This document shows positions 42,166-52,157 of a stretch of DNA of 64,000 bases, piece after piece. Each line of letters starts with the position of its first letter. Position 1 is the stretch's first letter. The position numbers and the translations under genes are program-made. The notes under the pieces are model-generated. The model made no database searches and was not told where the DNA came from. It saw nothing but the letters and a program-made list of their open reading frames with translations. The stretch comes from an uncultured Rhodospirillaceae bacterium (GTDB taxonomy: Bacteria; Pseudomonadota; Alphaproteobacteria; Azospirillales; Azospirillaceae): positions 62,001 through 126,000 of the forward strand of contig CALBDS010000059.1 of assembly GCA_937927415.1 (NCBI GenBank), read 5' to 3'.

Positions 42166-45100
42166 ATGGTTGCGGCCTTTGCTTCGGCGGCGGCGGGTGT
42201 GGTTTTGCGCGGTGGTGAGGGTCTTCATCCCCTGAACGTGGCCCTGTCCCGGCACCGGGCCGGCGATTGGGCGGGGGCGGAGCGTGCATACCGCACGGCC
42301 CTGGCCCGCACGCCGGATTCCGCCGACGCGCTGCATTATCTGGGCGTGCTGGCGCACCAGTGCGGCCATCACGCGGCGGCGGTGCGGTTGATGGCCCGGT
42401 CCCTGCGGCTCGACGCGCGGCGGGCGGAGGTGTTCGCCAACCACGGCCTTGCCCTCCACGCTTTGGGACGGGTGGGGGAGGCGGAAGCAGCCTACCGTTC
42501 GGCCCTGGCCCGCCGCGCGGATTATCCCGAAGCCCACAACAGCCTGGGCAGCGCCCTTCAGGACCAGGGCCGCCTGGACGAGGCGGAGGCCCATTACCGC
42601 CGCGCCCTGTCCCTGCGCCCCGGCTATGACGCGGCGCTGCTGAACCTGGGCACCCTGCTGCGTGACGCCGGCCGGTGGGCGGAGGCCGAGGCGGCGTTGC
42701 GCGCCGTGCTGGACCGCACCCCCGACAATGTTGCCGCCCTGACCGCGCTCGGCGTGGTGCAGAAGGAAACCGGGCGGCTGGACGCAGCGGCGCAAACCCT
42801 GGACGCGGCGTTGCGCCTTGCCCCCGACGATGCGGACGCCCTGGTCACGCTGGGGCTGATCCGGGAGGCCCGCGGGGATGACGGCGGGGCGGAGGCTCTC
42901 TACGCCCGCGCACTGGACCACGCCCCCGGCTTTCCCCTGGCCCGCTGGAATCTGGCCCTGCACCGGCTGGCACAGGGGGACATCGCGTCCGGCTGGGCGC
43001 TGTATGAATCCCGTTTCGACAGCCCCCGCATCCTGCCCCCGCCCGCCACCCGCCTGCCGCCGTGGCAGGGGGAGCCGCTGGCGGGCCGGTGCTTGCTGGT
43101 GTGGCGGGAGCAGGGGGTGGGCGACGAGATCCTGTTCGGTGCCCTGCTGCCCCGTCTGGCCGCATCCATCGACGGGCCGCTGGTGGTGGGTTGCGATGCC
43201 CGGCTGGTGCCGCTGCTCCGCCGCTCCCTGCCCGGCGTGACGGTGCGGGCGGCGGGGGATCTGGACGATGGCGCCGACTGCCAGGTGCCCATGGGGTCGC
43301 TGGCGCACCGGCTGGGCTGGCGGCTGGACACACCCATGCCCGGCGGCTGGCTGGTGCCCGATGCCGCCCGCGCGGACGCGGCCCGCCGGTGGCTGACGTC
43401 CCTCGGGCCGGGGCTGACGGTGGGGATCTGCTGGCGCAGCGGGCTGACGCGCGGGGAACGGCGCCACGCCTACACCACGCTGGCCGACTGGGCGCCGCTG
43501 CTGCGGCTGCCGGGGGTGCGCGCCGTGGTCCTGCAATACGACGAGTGTGCGGAGGAGGTGGCGGCGGCGGAGCAGCACTTCGGCATCACCCTGCACCGTT
43601 GGGGCGGGCTGGACCTGCGCAACGATCTGGATGGTGTGGCAGCACTGGTGGCCGGGCTGGATCTGGTGGTGACGGTGGCGACCTCGGTCGGGGAAATGGC
43701 CGGGGCGGTGGGGGTGCCGGTGTGGCGGCTGGTGCCGGGGGGCCGCGACTGGACCATGCTGGGCACCGGCTGCCGGCCCTTTTTCCCATCCATGCGGGTG
43801 TGGGCGGCACGGCGGGGGGAGACGGTGGCGGCGCTGCTGCCGCGGGTGGCCCGTGCGCTGGCAGGGCTGATGCCCACCGGCGATCCGGTGGCGGCACTGG
43901 TGGACGAGGGGTGGGCGCTGATCCGCGCCGGCCGGTTGCCGCAGGCCGAAAGCGTCTTTCAGCGGGCTTTGACCCTTCGCGGGGACGATGCCGCCGCCCT
44001 GGACGGTTACGCCGCGGTGGCGGAGGCCGCCGGGCGCCCCGACATCGCCATCGACCTGCTGGGCCGCGTGGTGGCGGTGGAGCCGACGGCCGGGCGTCAC
44101 GCCCGCCGGGCGGCGGCCTTGCGGGCGGTGGGCGGACCGGCTCTGGCCGACTACACCGCCGCGGTGGCGTTGGGCGCCGATGATCCGGTGACGCTGGGCA
44201 ACGGCGCCATGGCCGCGCTGGACGCCGGACAGACGGTTCTGGCCGGGGAATGGCTGGGCCGGGCGCTGGCGCTGGCCCCGGACTGGGCCGGGCTGCACGC
44301 CAACCATGCCGTGTGGCTGCGGCTGAACGGGGCGGCGGCGGATGGGGCGCTGGCCCGTGCGCTGGCGCTGGATCCGGCGATGGCGGCGGCGTGGACCCTG
44401 CGCGCGGCCCTGCTGGCCGACGGCGACCCGGCGGCGGCCCTGGCGGCCAGCGGGCGGGCATTGGGCCTGGCGCCGGACAGCCTGGACGCCCTGGCCAACC
44501 GCGGCCTGGCGCTGCTGGGGCTGGGCGACGGGGCGGGGGCGGTGGAAGCGTTCCGGGCGGTGCTGACCCGCCGCCCCGGCGACGGGGCCGTCTGGGCCAA
44601 TCTGGCGCACGCGCTGGCGGCGGCGGGGCAGGGGGACGCGGCGGGTCTGGCGTGGTGGCGGCGGATCTGGCTCGACCCCGGCGGGGCGGAGGGCTTTGCC
44701 GGGCTGGCCGGTCTGCGCCAGAGCCAGAACCGTCCCGAAGCGGCCCTGCGCGCTTGGGACCGGGCGCTGACCCTGTGCCCGGACAACGCCGCGTGGCGGT
44801 ACAACCGCGCCAACGCCCTGCACGCTCTGGGCCGGGCCGCGGCGGCGGACGCGGCCTATGAACAGGCGGCGGATCTGCCGCTGGCCCGGTTCAACCGCGG
44901 TTATGCCGCGCTGGCCGCCGGGCGGCTGGCCGACGGCTGGCAGGGTCTGGAGGCGCGCTTTGCCGCCGGGCAGGCCCTTCCCGACCGTCGTTTCGCCATT
45001 CCCCGCTGGCGGGGCGAAGAGCGGGCGGGCAAACGCCTGCTGGTCTGGCGGGAACAGGGGGTGGGGGACGAGATCATGTTCGCCTCCCTCTACGCCGGGC

Positions 45101-45825
45101 TGTTGGGGCCGGTCCGGCGGCTGGCCGCGCCCTCGGTGGTGATCGAGGCGGAACCGCGGCTGGTGCCGCTGCTGGCCCGCTCCTTCCCCGCCGCGGTGGT
45201 GCGGGCGGAAAGCCATGATCCCACCGACGCCGATCTGGAGATCCCGGCGGGATCGCTGCCCGCCCTGTTCCGCACCCGGCTGGCGGATTTCCCGGCGGAC
45301 CCGGCGTTCCTGTGCCCCGACCCGGTGCGGGTGGCGGCGTGGCGGGAACGGCTGCCCGCCGGTCTGCGGGTGGGGCTGTGCTGGCGCAGCGGGCGGGTGT
45401 CGGCGGAGCGCGCCGGGCATTACACCCGCCTGGACGATTGGGAACCGCTGCTGCGGCTGCCGGGGCTGGTGCCGGTCTGCCTGCAATACGACGACTGCGC
45501 CGACGAGGTGGCGGCGGTGGCAATGCGCATCGGGGTGGAAATCCTGCACCCGCCGGGGCTGGACCTGCGCCACGATCTCGACGGGGCGGCGGCGCTGACG
45601 GCCGCCCTGGACCTGGTGGTGTCGGCGGGCACCTCGGTGGCGGAGATGGCGGGGGCGCTGGGGGTGCCGGTGTGGCGGCTGAGCCAGCCCCGCGAATGGT
45701 CGGCCCTGGGCACCGGCTGTCGGCCCTGGTATCCCTCCATGCGGCTGTTCGTGCGGCGGGACGGCGAACCCATGGCCGCGCTGCTGCCGCGGGTGGCGGC
45801 GGCCCTGAAAGGAATGATGGCATGA
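42166..45825 (+). CDS. two-module TPR-glycosyltransferase (FlmG-like), protein 1
   Basis: A 1219-residue cytoplasmic protein made of two modules. Each has TPR repeats followed by a GT-B-like glycosyltransferase domain. Module 1: TPRs about 15-290 (34-residue units with NLGTLLRDAGR-like motifs), transferase about 299-568 starting VWREQGVGDEILF. Module 2: TPRs about 575-930, transferase about 945-1219 starting VWREQGVGDEIMF and containing LQYDDCADEV and MAGALGVPVWRL. This is the domain order of Caulobacter FlmG, where the TPRs bind flagellin and the C-terminal domain transfers a nonulosonic acid. The only ATG is used; no strong ribosome binding site is seen. The stop overlaps the next start as ATGA. 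Confidence 0.85.
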   Translation: MVAAFASAAAGVVLRGGEGLHPLNVALSRHRAGDWAGAERAYRTALARTPDSADALHYLGVLAHQCGHHAAAVRLMARSLRLDARRAEVFANHGLALHALGRVGEAEAAYRSALARRADYPEAHNSLGSALQDQGRLDEAEAHYRRALSLRPGYDAALLNLGTLLRDAGRWAEAEAALRAVLDRTPDNVAALTALGVVQKETGRLDAAAQTLDAALRLAPDDADALVTLGLIREARGDDGGAEALYARALDHAPGFPLARWNLALHRLAQGDIASGWALYESRFDSPRILPPPATRLPPWQGEPLAGRCLLVWREQGVGDEILFGALLPRLAASIDGPLVVGCDARLVPLLRRSLPGVTVRAAGDLDDGADCQVPMGSLAHRLGWRLDTPMPGGWLVPDAARADAARRWLTSLGPGLTVGICWRSGLTRGERRHAYTTLADWAPLLRLPGVRAVVLQYDECAEEVAAAEQHFGITLHRWGGLDLRNDLDGVAALVAGLDLVVTVATSVGEMAGAVGVPVWRLVPGGRDWTMLGTGCRPFFPSMRVWAARRGETVAALLPRVARALAGLMPTGDPVAALVDEGWALIRAGRLPQAESVFQRALTLRGDDAAALDGYAAVAEAAGRPDIAIDLLGRVVAVEPTAGRHARRAAALRAVGGPALADYTAAVALGADDPVTLGNGAMAALDAGQTVLAGEWLGRALALAPDWAGLHANHAVWLRLNGAAADGALARALALDPAMAAAWTLRAALLADGDPAAALAASGRALGLAPDSLDALANRGLALLGLGDGAGAVEAFRAVLTRRPGDGAVWANLAHALAAAGQGDAAGLAWWRRIWLDPGGAEGFAGLAGLRQSQNRPEAALRAWDRALTLCPDNAAWRYNRANALHALGRAAAADAAYEQAADLPLARFNRGYAALAAGRLADGWQGLEARFAAGQALPDRRFAIPRWRGEERAGKRLLVWREQGVGDEIMFASLYAGLLGPVRRLAAPSVVIEAEPRLVPLLARSFPAAVVRAESHDPTDADLEIPAGSLPALFRTRLADFPADPAFLCPDPVRVAAWRERLPAGLRVGLCWRSGRVSAERAGHYTRLDDWEPLLRLPGLVPVCLQYDDCADEVAAVAMRIGVEILHPPGLDLRHDLDGAAALTAALDLVVSAGTSVAEMAGALGVPVWRLSQPREWSALGTGCRPWYPSMRLFVRRDGEPMAALLPRVAAALKGMMA

Positions 45826-48800
45826 CGGCGGCGCCGGTTGCGCAATGGCTGAACACGGCGCTGGCCCGCCACCGGGCCGGCGACTGGGCGGAGGCGGAAT
45901 CGCTCTACGCCCGCGTTCTCGACGCCGCCCCCGACCATGCCGACGCCCTGCACCTGTCGGGCGTGCTGGCCCACCAGCAGGGCGACCACGCCACGGCGGC
46001 GGCGCGCATCGCCGGCGCCATCCTGTCCGACGGATCCGTGCCCGATTTCCACGCCAACCTCGGCCTTGTGCTGATGGCGCTCGGGCAGGTGGGGGAGGCG
46101 CTGGCGGCTTTCGACCACGCGTTGACCCTCGATCCCGGCTTCGCCGCCGCCCACCACAACCGGGCCTTGGCCCTGACCGCCCTCAACCGCAAGGAGGAGG
46201 CCGCCGCGGCCTATGCCGAGGCGGTGCGGCTCGATCCCGCCTTTGCCGAAGCGCATCTGAACCTGGGCGTGCTGCTGAACGAGCTGGGCCGGGCGGAAGC
46301 CTCGCTGCCCCACCACGCCCGCGCGGCCGAGCTGCGCCCCGACGATCCCGCCCCCTGGAGCAACCGCGCCATCGCCTTGCAGTCGCTCGGCCGCACCGCC
46401 GAGGCCACCGCCTGCTGGGCCGAGGCGGTCCGGCGCCAGGGCGGTGGGGTGGAGGCGCAGGTGGGGCTGGCCGCGGCCCTGCACGCCCAGGGGCGGCTGG
46501 CGGAGGCGGCGGACCTGTATGTCGAGGCCCTGCGCGCGGCCCCTCGTGATCCGGGGGCGCTGGTGGGGTTCGGGCTGGTGATGCGCGCCATGGGCCGGAC
46601 GGAGGACGCTGCCGCCTGTTTCGAGGGCGCCATCGCCGCCGCCCCGGGCCAGCCGGAGGGGTACGACAATCTGGGGACCCTGCGGCTGGAAACCGGCAAT
46701 CCCGCGGCGGCGGCGGACCTGCACCGGGCCGCCGTGCAGCGCCGTGGCGATGCGGCCGGGGCGTGGAACAATCTGGGCAACGCGCTGCGGGCGCTCGGGC
46801 AGGCGGGGGCGGCGCGGGCGGCGTGGTGCCGCTCCCTGGCGATCGACCCCGCGGGGGCGGTGGTGTGGAGCAATCTGGGCAACGCACGCAAGGATGCCGA
46901 GGATCTGGCGGCGGCGGAGGCTGCCCAGCGCCGTGCCCTGGTCCTGGAGCCGGGGCGGGCGACGGTGCTGAACAACCTGTCTTCCACCCTGCACAAGCGC
47001 GGACGGTACGGGGAAACCATCGCTCCGCTGCGCCGGGCGGTGGTGCTGGAACCTACCTACGCCGAAGCTCTCAGCAATCTGGCGCTGGCGGTCCAGCGCA
47101 CCGGCGATGTTGCCGGGGCGGCAGTGCTGCTGGACCGCGCGCTGGCCGTTGCCTCCGATCTGCCGCTGGCGCGGTTCAACCGCGGCCTGCTGCGGCTGGA
47201 GCGGGGGGATCTTGCCGGCGGTTGGCCGGATTACGGCTGGCGCTTCCTGTCCGGCCAGATCGGGCGGGGACGGCAGCCGCCGGTTCCGCCCTGGCGGGGG
47301 GAGGACATCACGGCCAGGCGGATCCTGGTGTGGGGGGAACAGGGGGTGGGGGATGTGATCCTCTTCGCCGCGCTGCTGCCCGCCCTGATCCGCCGGGCGG
47401 GGCGGGTGGTGGTGGAATGCGATGCCCGGCTGGTCGGGCTGCTGGCCCGCTCGTTTCCCCCCGCCGTGGTGCGGGCCGAGCGTTCCGATGGGGAGCTGCC
47501 CGGTTCGGATGCGCCCGATTACGACGTTCATGCGCCCATCGGCTCGCTGGCCCGCGTGTTCCGGCAGGGCTTGGGCGATTTTCCCGCTGACGGCGGCTGG
47601 CTGGTGCCCGATCCCGCCCTGGCGGAGGTCTGGCGCGGGCGGCTGGCGGCTCTCGGCCCCGGCCTGACCATCGGGATTGCGTGGCGCAGCGCGTTGGTGA
47701 CCGAGGAACGGCGGCTGGCCTACACCGGCCTTGATGATTGGGCGCCGGTGCTGCGGTTGCCGGGCGTGCATGTGGTCAATCTTCAGCATGACGACGACAC
47801 GCCGGAATGGCGGGGTGTGCCGCTGCACCTTTGGGACGATCTTAACCGCCGCGACGATTTCGACGGCATGGCGGCCCTGGTGGCCGGGCTGGATCTGGTC
47901 ATTGCGCCCGCGGTGTCGGTGGGGGAACTGGCGGGTGCGGTGGGCGTGCCGGTGTGGCGGCTGGGACGGCGGGACTGGACGTGGCTTGGCACCAACGCGC
48001 GCCCGTGGTTCCCCACCCAACGGCTGTTTTCCCCGCCGCCGGGCCAGCCCATGGCGGCGGTGCTGCCGCGGGTGGCGGCCAGCCTGTCCGCCCTGCTGCC
48101 GCCCGCCCGGCCGGAAACGCCGGTGCGGCCGAAGGACAGTGAAGCCGCGGTGCGGCGGGTGGCCGAGGGGCTGGTCCGGCATCAGGCGGGTGATCTGGCG
48201 GGGGCCGAAGCGGCCTACCGCGCTGCCCTGGATCTGGACGGGGACAACGCCGACGCGCTTCATCTATTGGGGGTGGTGGCGCACCAACGGGGCGACCACG
48301 GGGCGGCGGCGGCGCTGATCGCCGCGGCCATCACCCGCCGCCCCGACCGGGCCGAGATGCACGGCAACATGGGATCGGTGCTCCAGGCCCTGGGCCGGAT
48401 CGAGGATGCGGTTGCCGCCTATGAAGAGGCGCTGCGGCTGCAGCCGGCCTTCCCCGACGCGCTCAACAATCTGGGCAGCGCCTTGCAGGCTCTGGGCGAT
48501 GGGGCGGGGGCGGAAAAGCGTTTCCGTGCCGCCCTGCGCCACCGGCCTGGCTTTGCCGCCGCCCTGGTCAATCTGGGCGGGCTGCTGCTGGCCACCCGCC
48601 GCTGGGACGAGGCCCAGAGATGCTTCACCGAAGCCGCCGCCCGCGACCCCCGGTCCGCCGCCGCCCGCACCGGCCTGGGGGCGCTGGCGGCCGAGCGCAA
48701 CCGCTGGGACGCGGCGGCGGAGCAATACCGCGCCGCCCTGGCCCTTGACGACACCGACGGGGAAGCCTGGGGCGGGCTGGGCCAAAGCCTGTTCCACCGG

Positions 48801-51800
48801 GGCCAGACCGCTGACGCCGCCGCAGCACTGTCCCGCGCCGTGGCCTGCGGCAACCGGCGGGGGGCGGTGCTGGATCTGTTGGGGGCCGCAACGCGGATGC
48901 TGGGCGATGCCCCGGCGGCGGTGACGTGGCACCGGCAGGCGGTGGCCGCCGATCCCGAACGCGCCGCCGGTTTCACCAACCTCGGCCTTGCCCACGCCGC
49001 GGCGGGACACCCGGACGTCGCGGCCGATGCCCACCGCCGGGCGCTGGCGCTGCACCCGGCCTTCGCCGACGCCTGGGACAATCTGGGGGTGGCGCACCAG
49101 CGGATGGGGCAGGGGGTGGGGGCGATGGCCTGCCACGCCCGCGCCCTGCGCCTGCTGGGCGGGCGGGCGGAAAGCTGGGCCAACCGGGCGGCGGCGGCGC
49201 TGGCCGGCGGGCGGGCGGAGGACTGCATCCACGACGCCCGCCGGGCGGTGGCCCTGGCGCCATCCCTGGCCGGGGCGCTGACCACGCTGGGGGCGGCGCT
49301 GAAGAACCGCGGCCGCTTTGCCGAGGCCGCCGCTCTGCACCGCCGGGCGCTGCGGGTGGCGCCGGAGCACGCAAAGGCATGGTCCAACCTGGGCAGCGCG
49401 CTGGCCGAACAGGCCGACTGGGCGGGGGCCACCCTTTGCCATGCCCGCGCGCTGGCCCTGGCGCCCTCCCTGGCGGACGCCCTCCATAATATGGGCCATG
49501 TCCACCAGACCCGGAACGAGGATCGGGCGGCGCGGGTGCTGGTGGAACGGCTGTTGCGGGTCGATCCCGGCCACGCCATGGGGCGGTGCAACCGCGCCCT
49601 GCTGCGGCTGGCGGCGGGGGATCTGGCCGGCGGCTGGGCCGATTACGAACACCGCTTTGCCGCCGGGGTGGCGCGGCCCTGGCGCCGCTTTCCCGTGCCC
49701 CCGTGGCGGGGCGAGGATCCGGCGGGCCGGCGGATCCTGGTGTGGGCGGAACAGGGGTTGGGCGATGAAATCCTGTACGGCGCTCTGACCGGCGACCTGA
49801 TCGGGCGTGGTGCGCGGGTGGTGGTGGAATGCGACGCCCGGCTGGTGTCCCTGGTCGCCCGCGCCCTGCCGGGGGCGGAGGTGCGGGCGGAAAGCGCCGG
49901 GCCGCCATCGGACATCGACGCTCATGTGCCCATGGGATCGTTGCCGGGGCTGCTGCGGCCCCGCATCGCCGACTATGCTCCCGATCCGGCGTGGCTGACC
50001 CCCGATCCGGTGCTGGCGGAGCGTTGGCGGCGGCGGGTGGCCGCCCTGGGGGCGGGGTTGACGGTGGGCTTGTGCTGGCGCAGTTCGCGCGTCACCGCAG
50101 ACCGCGCCGGGGCCTACACCCGTCTGGCCGACTGGCGGCCGCTGCTGACCCTGCCCGGCGTGCGGGTGGTCAATCTGCAATACGATGACTGCGCCGACGA
50201 GATCGCGGCGGCGGAACGGACGCCGGGGGGGCGGCTGCACCGCTGGGACGATCTGGACCTTCGCAACGATCTGGACGGGGTGGCGGCGCTGATGGCGGCG
50301 CTGGATCTGGTTGTCACCGCGCCGACGGCGGTGGGGGAGTTGGCCGGGGCGCTCGGCGTGCCCGTGTGGCGGGTGGGGGGCCGGGGCGACTGGTCGCGGC
50401 TGGGCACGGGGACACGGCCCTGGTTTCCGTCTCAGCGGATCTGGGCCGAGGGGGCGGGACAGGATGTCGCCGCCCTTCCGGCCCGCATCGTGCAGGAACT
50501 CTCCCGCTTTTCCCGCGCGGACCGGCGTCCTATGATGCCGGTCCCCCGTCAGGAGACCGTGATGAACGCGCCGGCCAATCCCCCGCCCCCTCCCGCCGCC
50601 CAAAAGACCGGCGCGGCGCAGGCGATGACCGATGCCCTGATGCCGTTCCTGACCGACCGGCAGTTCGACGCCGACAAGCTGAACCGCTTCTCCGCCCATG
50701 TGGAGGCGATGCGCACCCAGTTGCCGCCCGAGGCGCGCGGGGACATCGTGGCCGCGCTGATGGCGGCACCGCCCACCGGCGACACCGTGCGGCTGCATTC
50801 GGTTCTGTTCCAGCTTTCCGGCGACCTCTACCACTTCGAGCGCATCCTGCATTACCTGCTGCTCGGCGGGCGGGAGGTGGAGCCGGCCCTGCTGCACTAT
50901 GTCTATTGGTGCATGTCGCGGCAGCTTTTCCTGGGGCTGTCGGGGCCGGAGAAGCGCGACTGCTTCGTGCCCTGCGACTTCTACCGCTATTACGAGGCGA
51001 TGGTCCGCCACATCGCCGATGTGTGGGACATCCACCCGTCCCCCCGCACGCCCAAACCCGGCCCGGTGCGGCGGGTGGCGGTGGTGACCAACCAGTTTTC
51101 CGGCGACCGCCACCAGCCCACCCGCGACTGTTTCGACTACGCCGCCCGGCTGAAGGACGATTGCGGGCTGGAGGTGGCGATCATCAACACCAACCTGATG
51201 CCGCTGCAGGTGGAAAACCTGTTCATTCCCCCCATGATCGCCGAAATGGGCGGGTACGAGGAGGTGCAGACCGTCACCATGTTCGGGCGCGGGGTGCGCA
51301 TGGCCTCGTTCAACGCACGCGCCTTCACGCGGGAAAAGCTGGCCGACATGGTGGGGGTGGTCGATGAATTCGACCCCGACGTGATCGTGTCGTTCGGCGG
51401 GTCGAACATCGTCTGCGACCTGTTTTCCCTGGCCCACGCCCGCCCGGCGGTGTGCCTGCCCACCACCTCGGGCATCACCATTTCCCTGTCGCCGCTGGTG
51501 CTGGGGTACGACGAGAACGATTTCACCGGCGGCATTCCCGCGCTGTACCGGGCGCCGTTCGCCCGCCGTTTCCGCCCCTTCAACTTCGGCTTCTTCCTGC
51601 CGCCGGAAGGCGACGGCAACCCCGGCCCGCTGCCCGATGTGCCGTTCCGTTTCGGCATCGTCGGCAACCGGCTGGATGTGGAGGCCGACGCCGCCTTCGT
51701 GGCGCTGGTGGATGATGTGCTCGACCGCTGCCCGCAGGCGGCGGCGGTGTTCGTCGGCGGGGTGGAGCATCTGCCGGCCCGTCTGGCCGCCGCCCGCAAC

Positions 51801-52157
51801 CGGGACCGGCTGGTCTGCATCGGCCATGTGAACGATATCCGCGCCTTTTACCGCGGCTGCGACGTGTTCCTGAACCCGCCGCGCCAGGGCGGCGGCGGCA
51901 GTGCCGCCATCGCGCTGGGGGAATCGGTGCCGGTCGTCACCTTCCCCTGGGGCGATGTGGCCAGCGTGGCCGGGCCGGGGTTCCATGCCCCCGACCGCGA
52001 CGGCTACATCGCGCAGGCGGCAGCCCTGTGCGCCGACCCCGCCCTGCGCGCCGCACAGGGGGCCGCGGCCAGAACCCGTTTCGACACGGTGGTGGACCGC
52101 CGCCACTCCATGGCCCGCCTGCTGGCCTATTTCGAGGAGGCGCGGCGCATCCCATGA
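45822..52157 (+). CDS. giant TPR-glycosyltransferase with in-frame GT4-like domain, protein 2
   Basis: A single open frame of 2111 residues. Module 1: TPRs about 15-480 and transferase about 487-763 (VWGEQGVGDVILF). Module 2: TPRs about 776-1285 and transferase about 1292-1570 (VWAEQGLGDEILY, LQYDDCADEI). Residues 1581-2111 are a different GT-B glycosyltransferase (VAVVTNQFSGDRHQPTRD, VIVSFGGSNIVCDL, then LGESVPVVTFPW). Residue 1581 is an ATG (50562) with a proper AGGAG site 6 bp upstream, and in the +1 frame a TGA lies at 50533-50535. So the last part was probably, or still is, a separate gene. Coupled to protein 1 by ATGA and to pseI by ATGA. Confidence 0.82.
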   Translation: MTAAPVAQWLNTALARHRAGDWAEAESLYARVLDAAPDHADALHLSGVLAHQQGDHATAAARIAGAILSDGSVPDFHANLGLVLMALGQVGEALAAFDHALTLDPGFAAAHHNRALALTALNRKEEAAAAYAEAVRLDPAFAEAHLNLGVLLNELGRAEASLPHHARAAELRPDDPAPWSNRAIALQSLGRTAEATACWAEAVRRQGGGVEAQVGLAAALHAQGRLAEAADLYVEALRAAPRDPGALVGFGLVMRAMGRTEDAAACFEGAIAAAPGQPEGYDNLGTLRLETGNPAAAADLHRAAVQRRGDAAGAWNNLGNALRALGQAGAARAAWCRSLAIDPAGAVVWSNLGNARKDAEDLAAAEAAQRRALVLEPGRATVLNNLSSTLHKRGRYGETIAPLRRAVVLEPTYAEALSNLALAVQRTGDVAGAAVLLDRALAVASDLPLARFNRGLLRLERGDLAGGWPDYGWRFLSGQIGRGRQPPVPPWRGEDITARRILVWGEQGVGDVILFAALLPALIRRAGRVVVECDARLVGLLARSFPPAVVRAERSDGELPGSDAPDYDVHAPIGSLARVFRQGLGDFPADGGWLVPDPALAEVWRGRLAALGPGLTIGIAWRSALVTEERRLAYTGLDDWAPVLRLPGVHVVNLQHDDDTPEWRGVPLHLWDDLNRRDDFDGMAALVAGLDLVIAPAVSVGELAGAVGVPVWRLGRRDWTWLGTNARPWFPTQRLFSPPPGQPMAAVLPRVAASLSALLPPARPETPVRPKDSEAAVRRVAEGLVRHQAGDLAGAEAAYRAALDLDGDNADALHLLGVVAHQRGDHGAAAALIAAAITRRPDRAEMHGNMGSVLQALGRIEDAVAAYEEALRLQPAFPDALNNLGSALQALGDGAGAEKRFRAALRHRPGFAAALVNLGGLLLATRRWDEAQRCFTEAAARDPRSAAARTGLGALAAERNRWDAAAEQYRAALALDDTDGEAWGGLGQSLFHRGQTADAAAALSRAVACGNRRGAVLDLLGAATRMLGDAPAAVTWHRQAVAADPERAAGFTNLGLAHAAAGHPDVAADAHRRALALHPAFADAWDNLGVAHQRMGQGVGAMACHARALRLLGGRAESWANRAAAALAGGRAEDCIHDARRAVALAPSLAGALTTLGAALKNRGRFAEAAALHRRALRVAPEHAKAWSNLGSALAEQADWAGATLCHARALALAPSLADALHNMGHVHQTRNEDRAARVLVERLLRVDPGHAMGRCNRALLRLAAGDLAGGWADYEHRFAAGVARPWRRFPVPPWRGEDPAGRRILVWAEQGLGDEILYGALTGDLIGRGARVVVECDARLVSLVARALPGAEVRAESAGPPSDIDAHVPMGSLPGLLRPRIADYAPDPAWLTPDPVLAERWRRRVAALGAGLTVGLCWRSSRVTADRAGAYTRLADWRPLLTLPGVRVVNLQYDDCADEIAAAERTPGGRLHRWDDLDLRNDLDGVAALMAALDLVVTAPTAVGELAGALGVPVWRVGGRGDWSRLGTGTRPWFPSQRIWAEGAGQDVAALPARIVQELSRFSRADRRPMMPVPRQETVMNAPANPPPPPAAQKTGAAQAMTDALMPFLTDRQFDADKLNRFSAHVEAMRTQLPPEARGDIVAALMAAPPTGDTVRLHSVLFQLSGDLYHFERILHYLLLGGREVEPALLHYVYWCMSRQLFLGLSGPEKRDCFVPCDFYRYYEAMVRHIADVWDIHPSPRTPKPGPVRRVAVVTNQFSGDRHQPTRDCFDYAARLKDDCGLEVAIINTNLMPLQVENLFIPPMIAEMGGYEEVQTVTMFGRGVRMASFNARAFTREKLADMVGVVDEFDPDVIVSFGGSNIVCDLFSLAHARPAVCLPTTSGITISLSPLVLGYDENDFTGGIPALYRAPFARRFRPFNFGFFLPPEGDGNPGPLPDVPFRFGIVGNRLDVEADAAFVALVDDVLDRCPQAAAVFVGGVEHLPARLAAARNRDRLVCIGHVNDIRAFYRGCDVFLNPPRQGGGGSAAIALGESVPVVTFPWGDVASVAGPGFHAPDRDGYIAQAAALCADPALRAAQGAAARTRFDTVVDRRHSMARLLAYFEEARRIP

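Noticed and set aside
40141..45573. Open frame of 1810 codons on the minus strand
   Set aside because: It lies opposite the kinase and TPR-glycosyltransferase genes. The translation is Gln/His/Arg/Pro-rich with no domain pattern, which is expected antisense to high-GC codon usage.
48264..52106. Open frame of 1280 codons on the minus strand
   Set aside because: Antisense shadow of the giant TPR protein; no family resemblance and no ribosome binding site.
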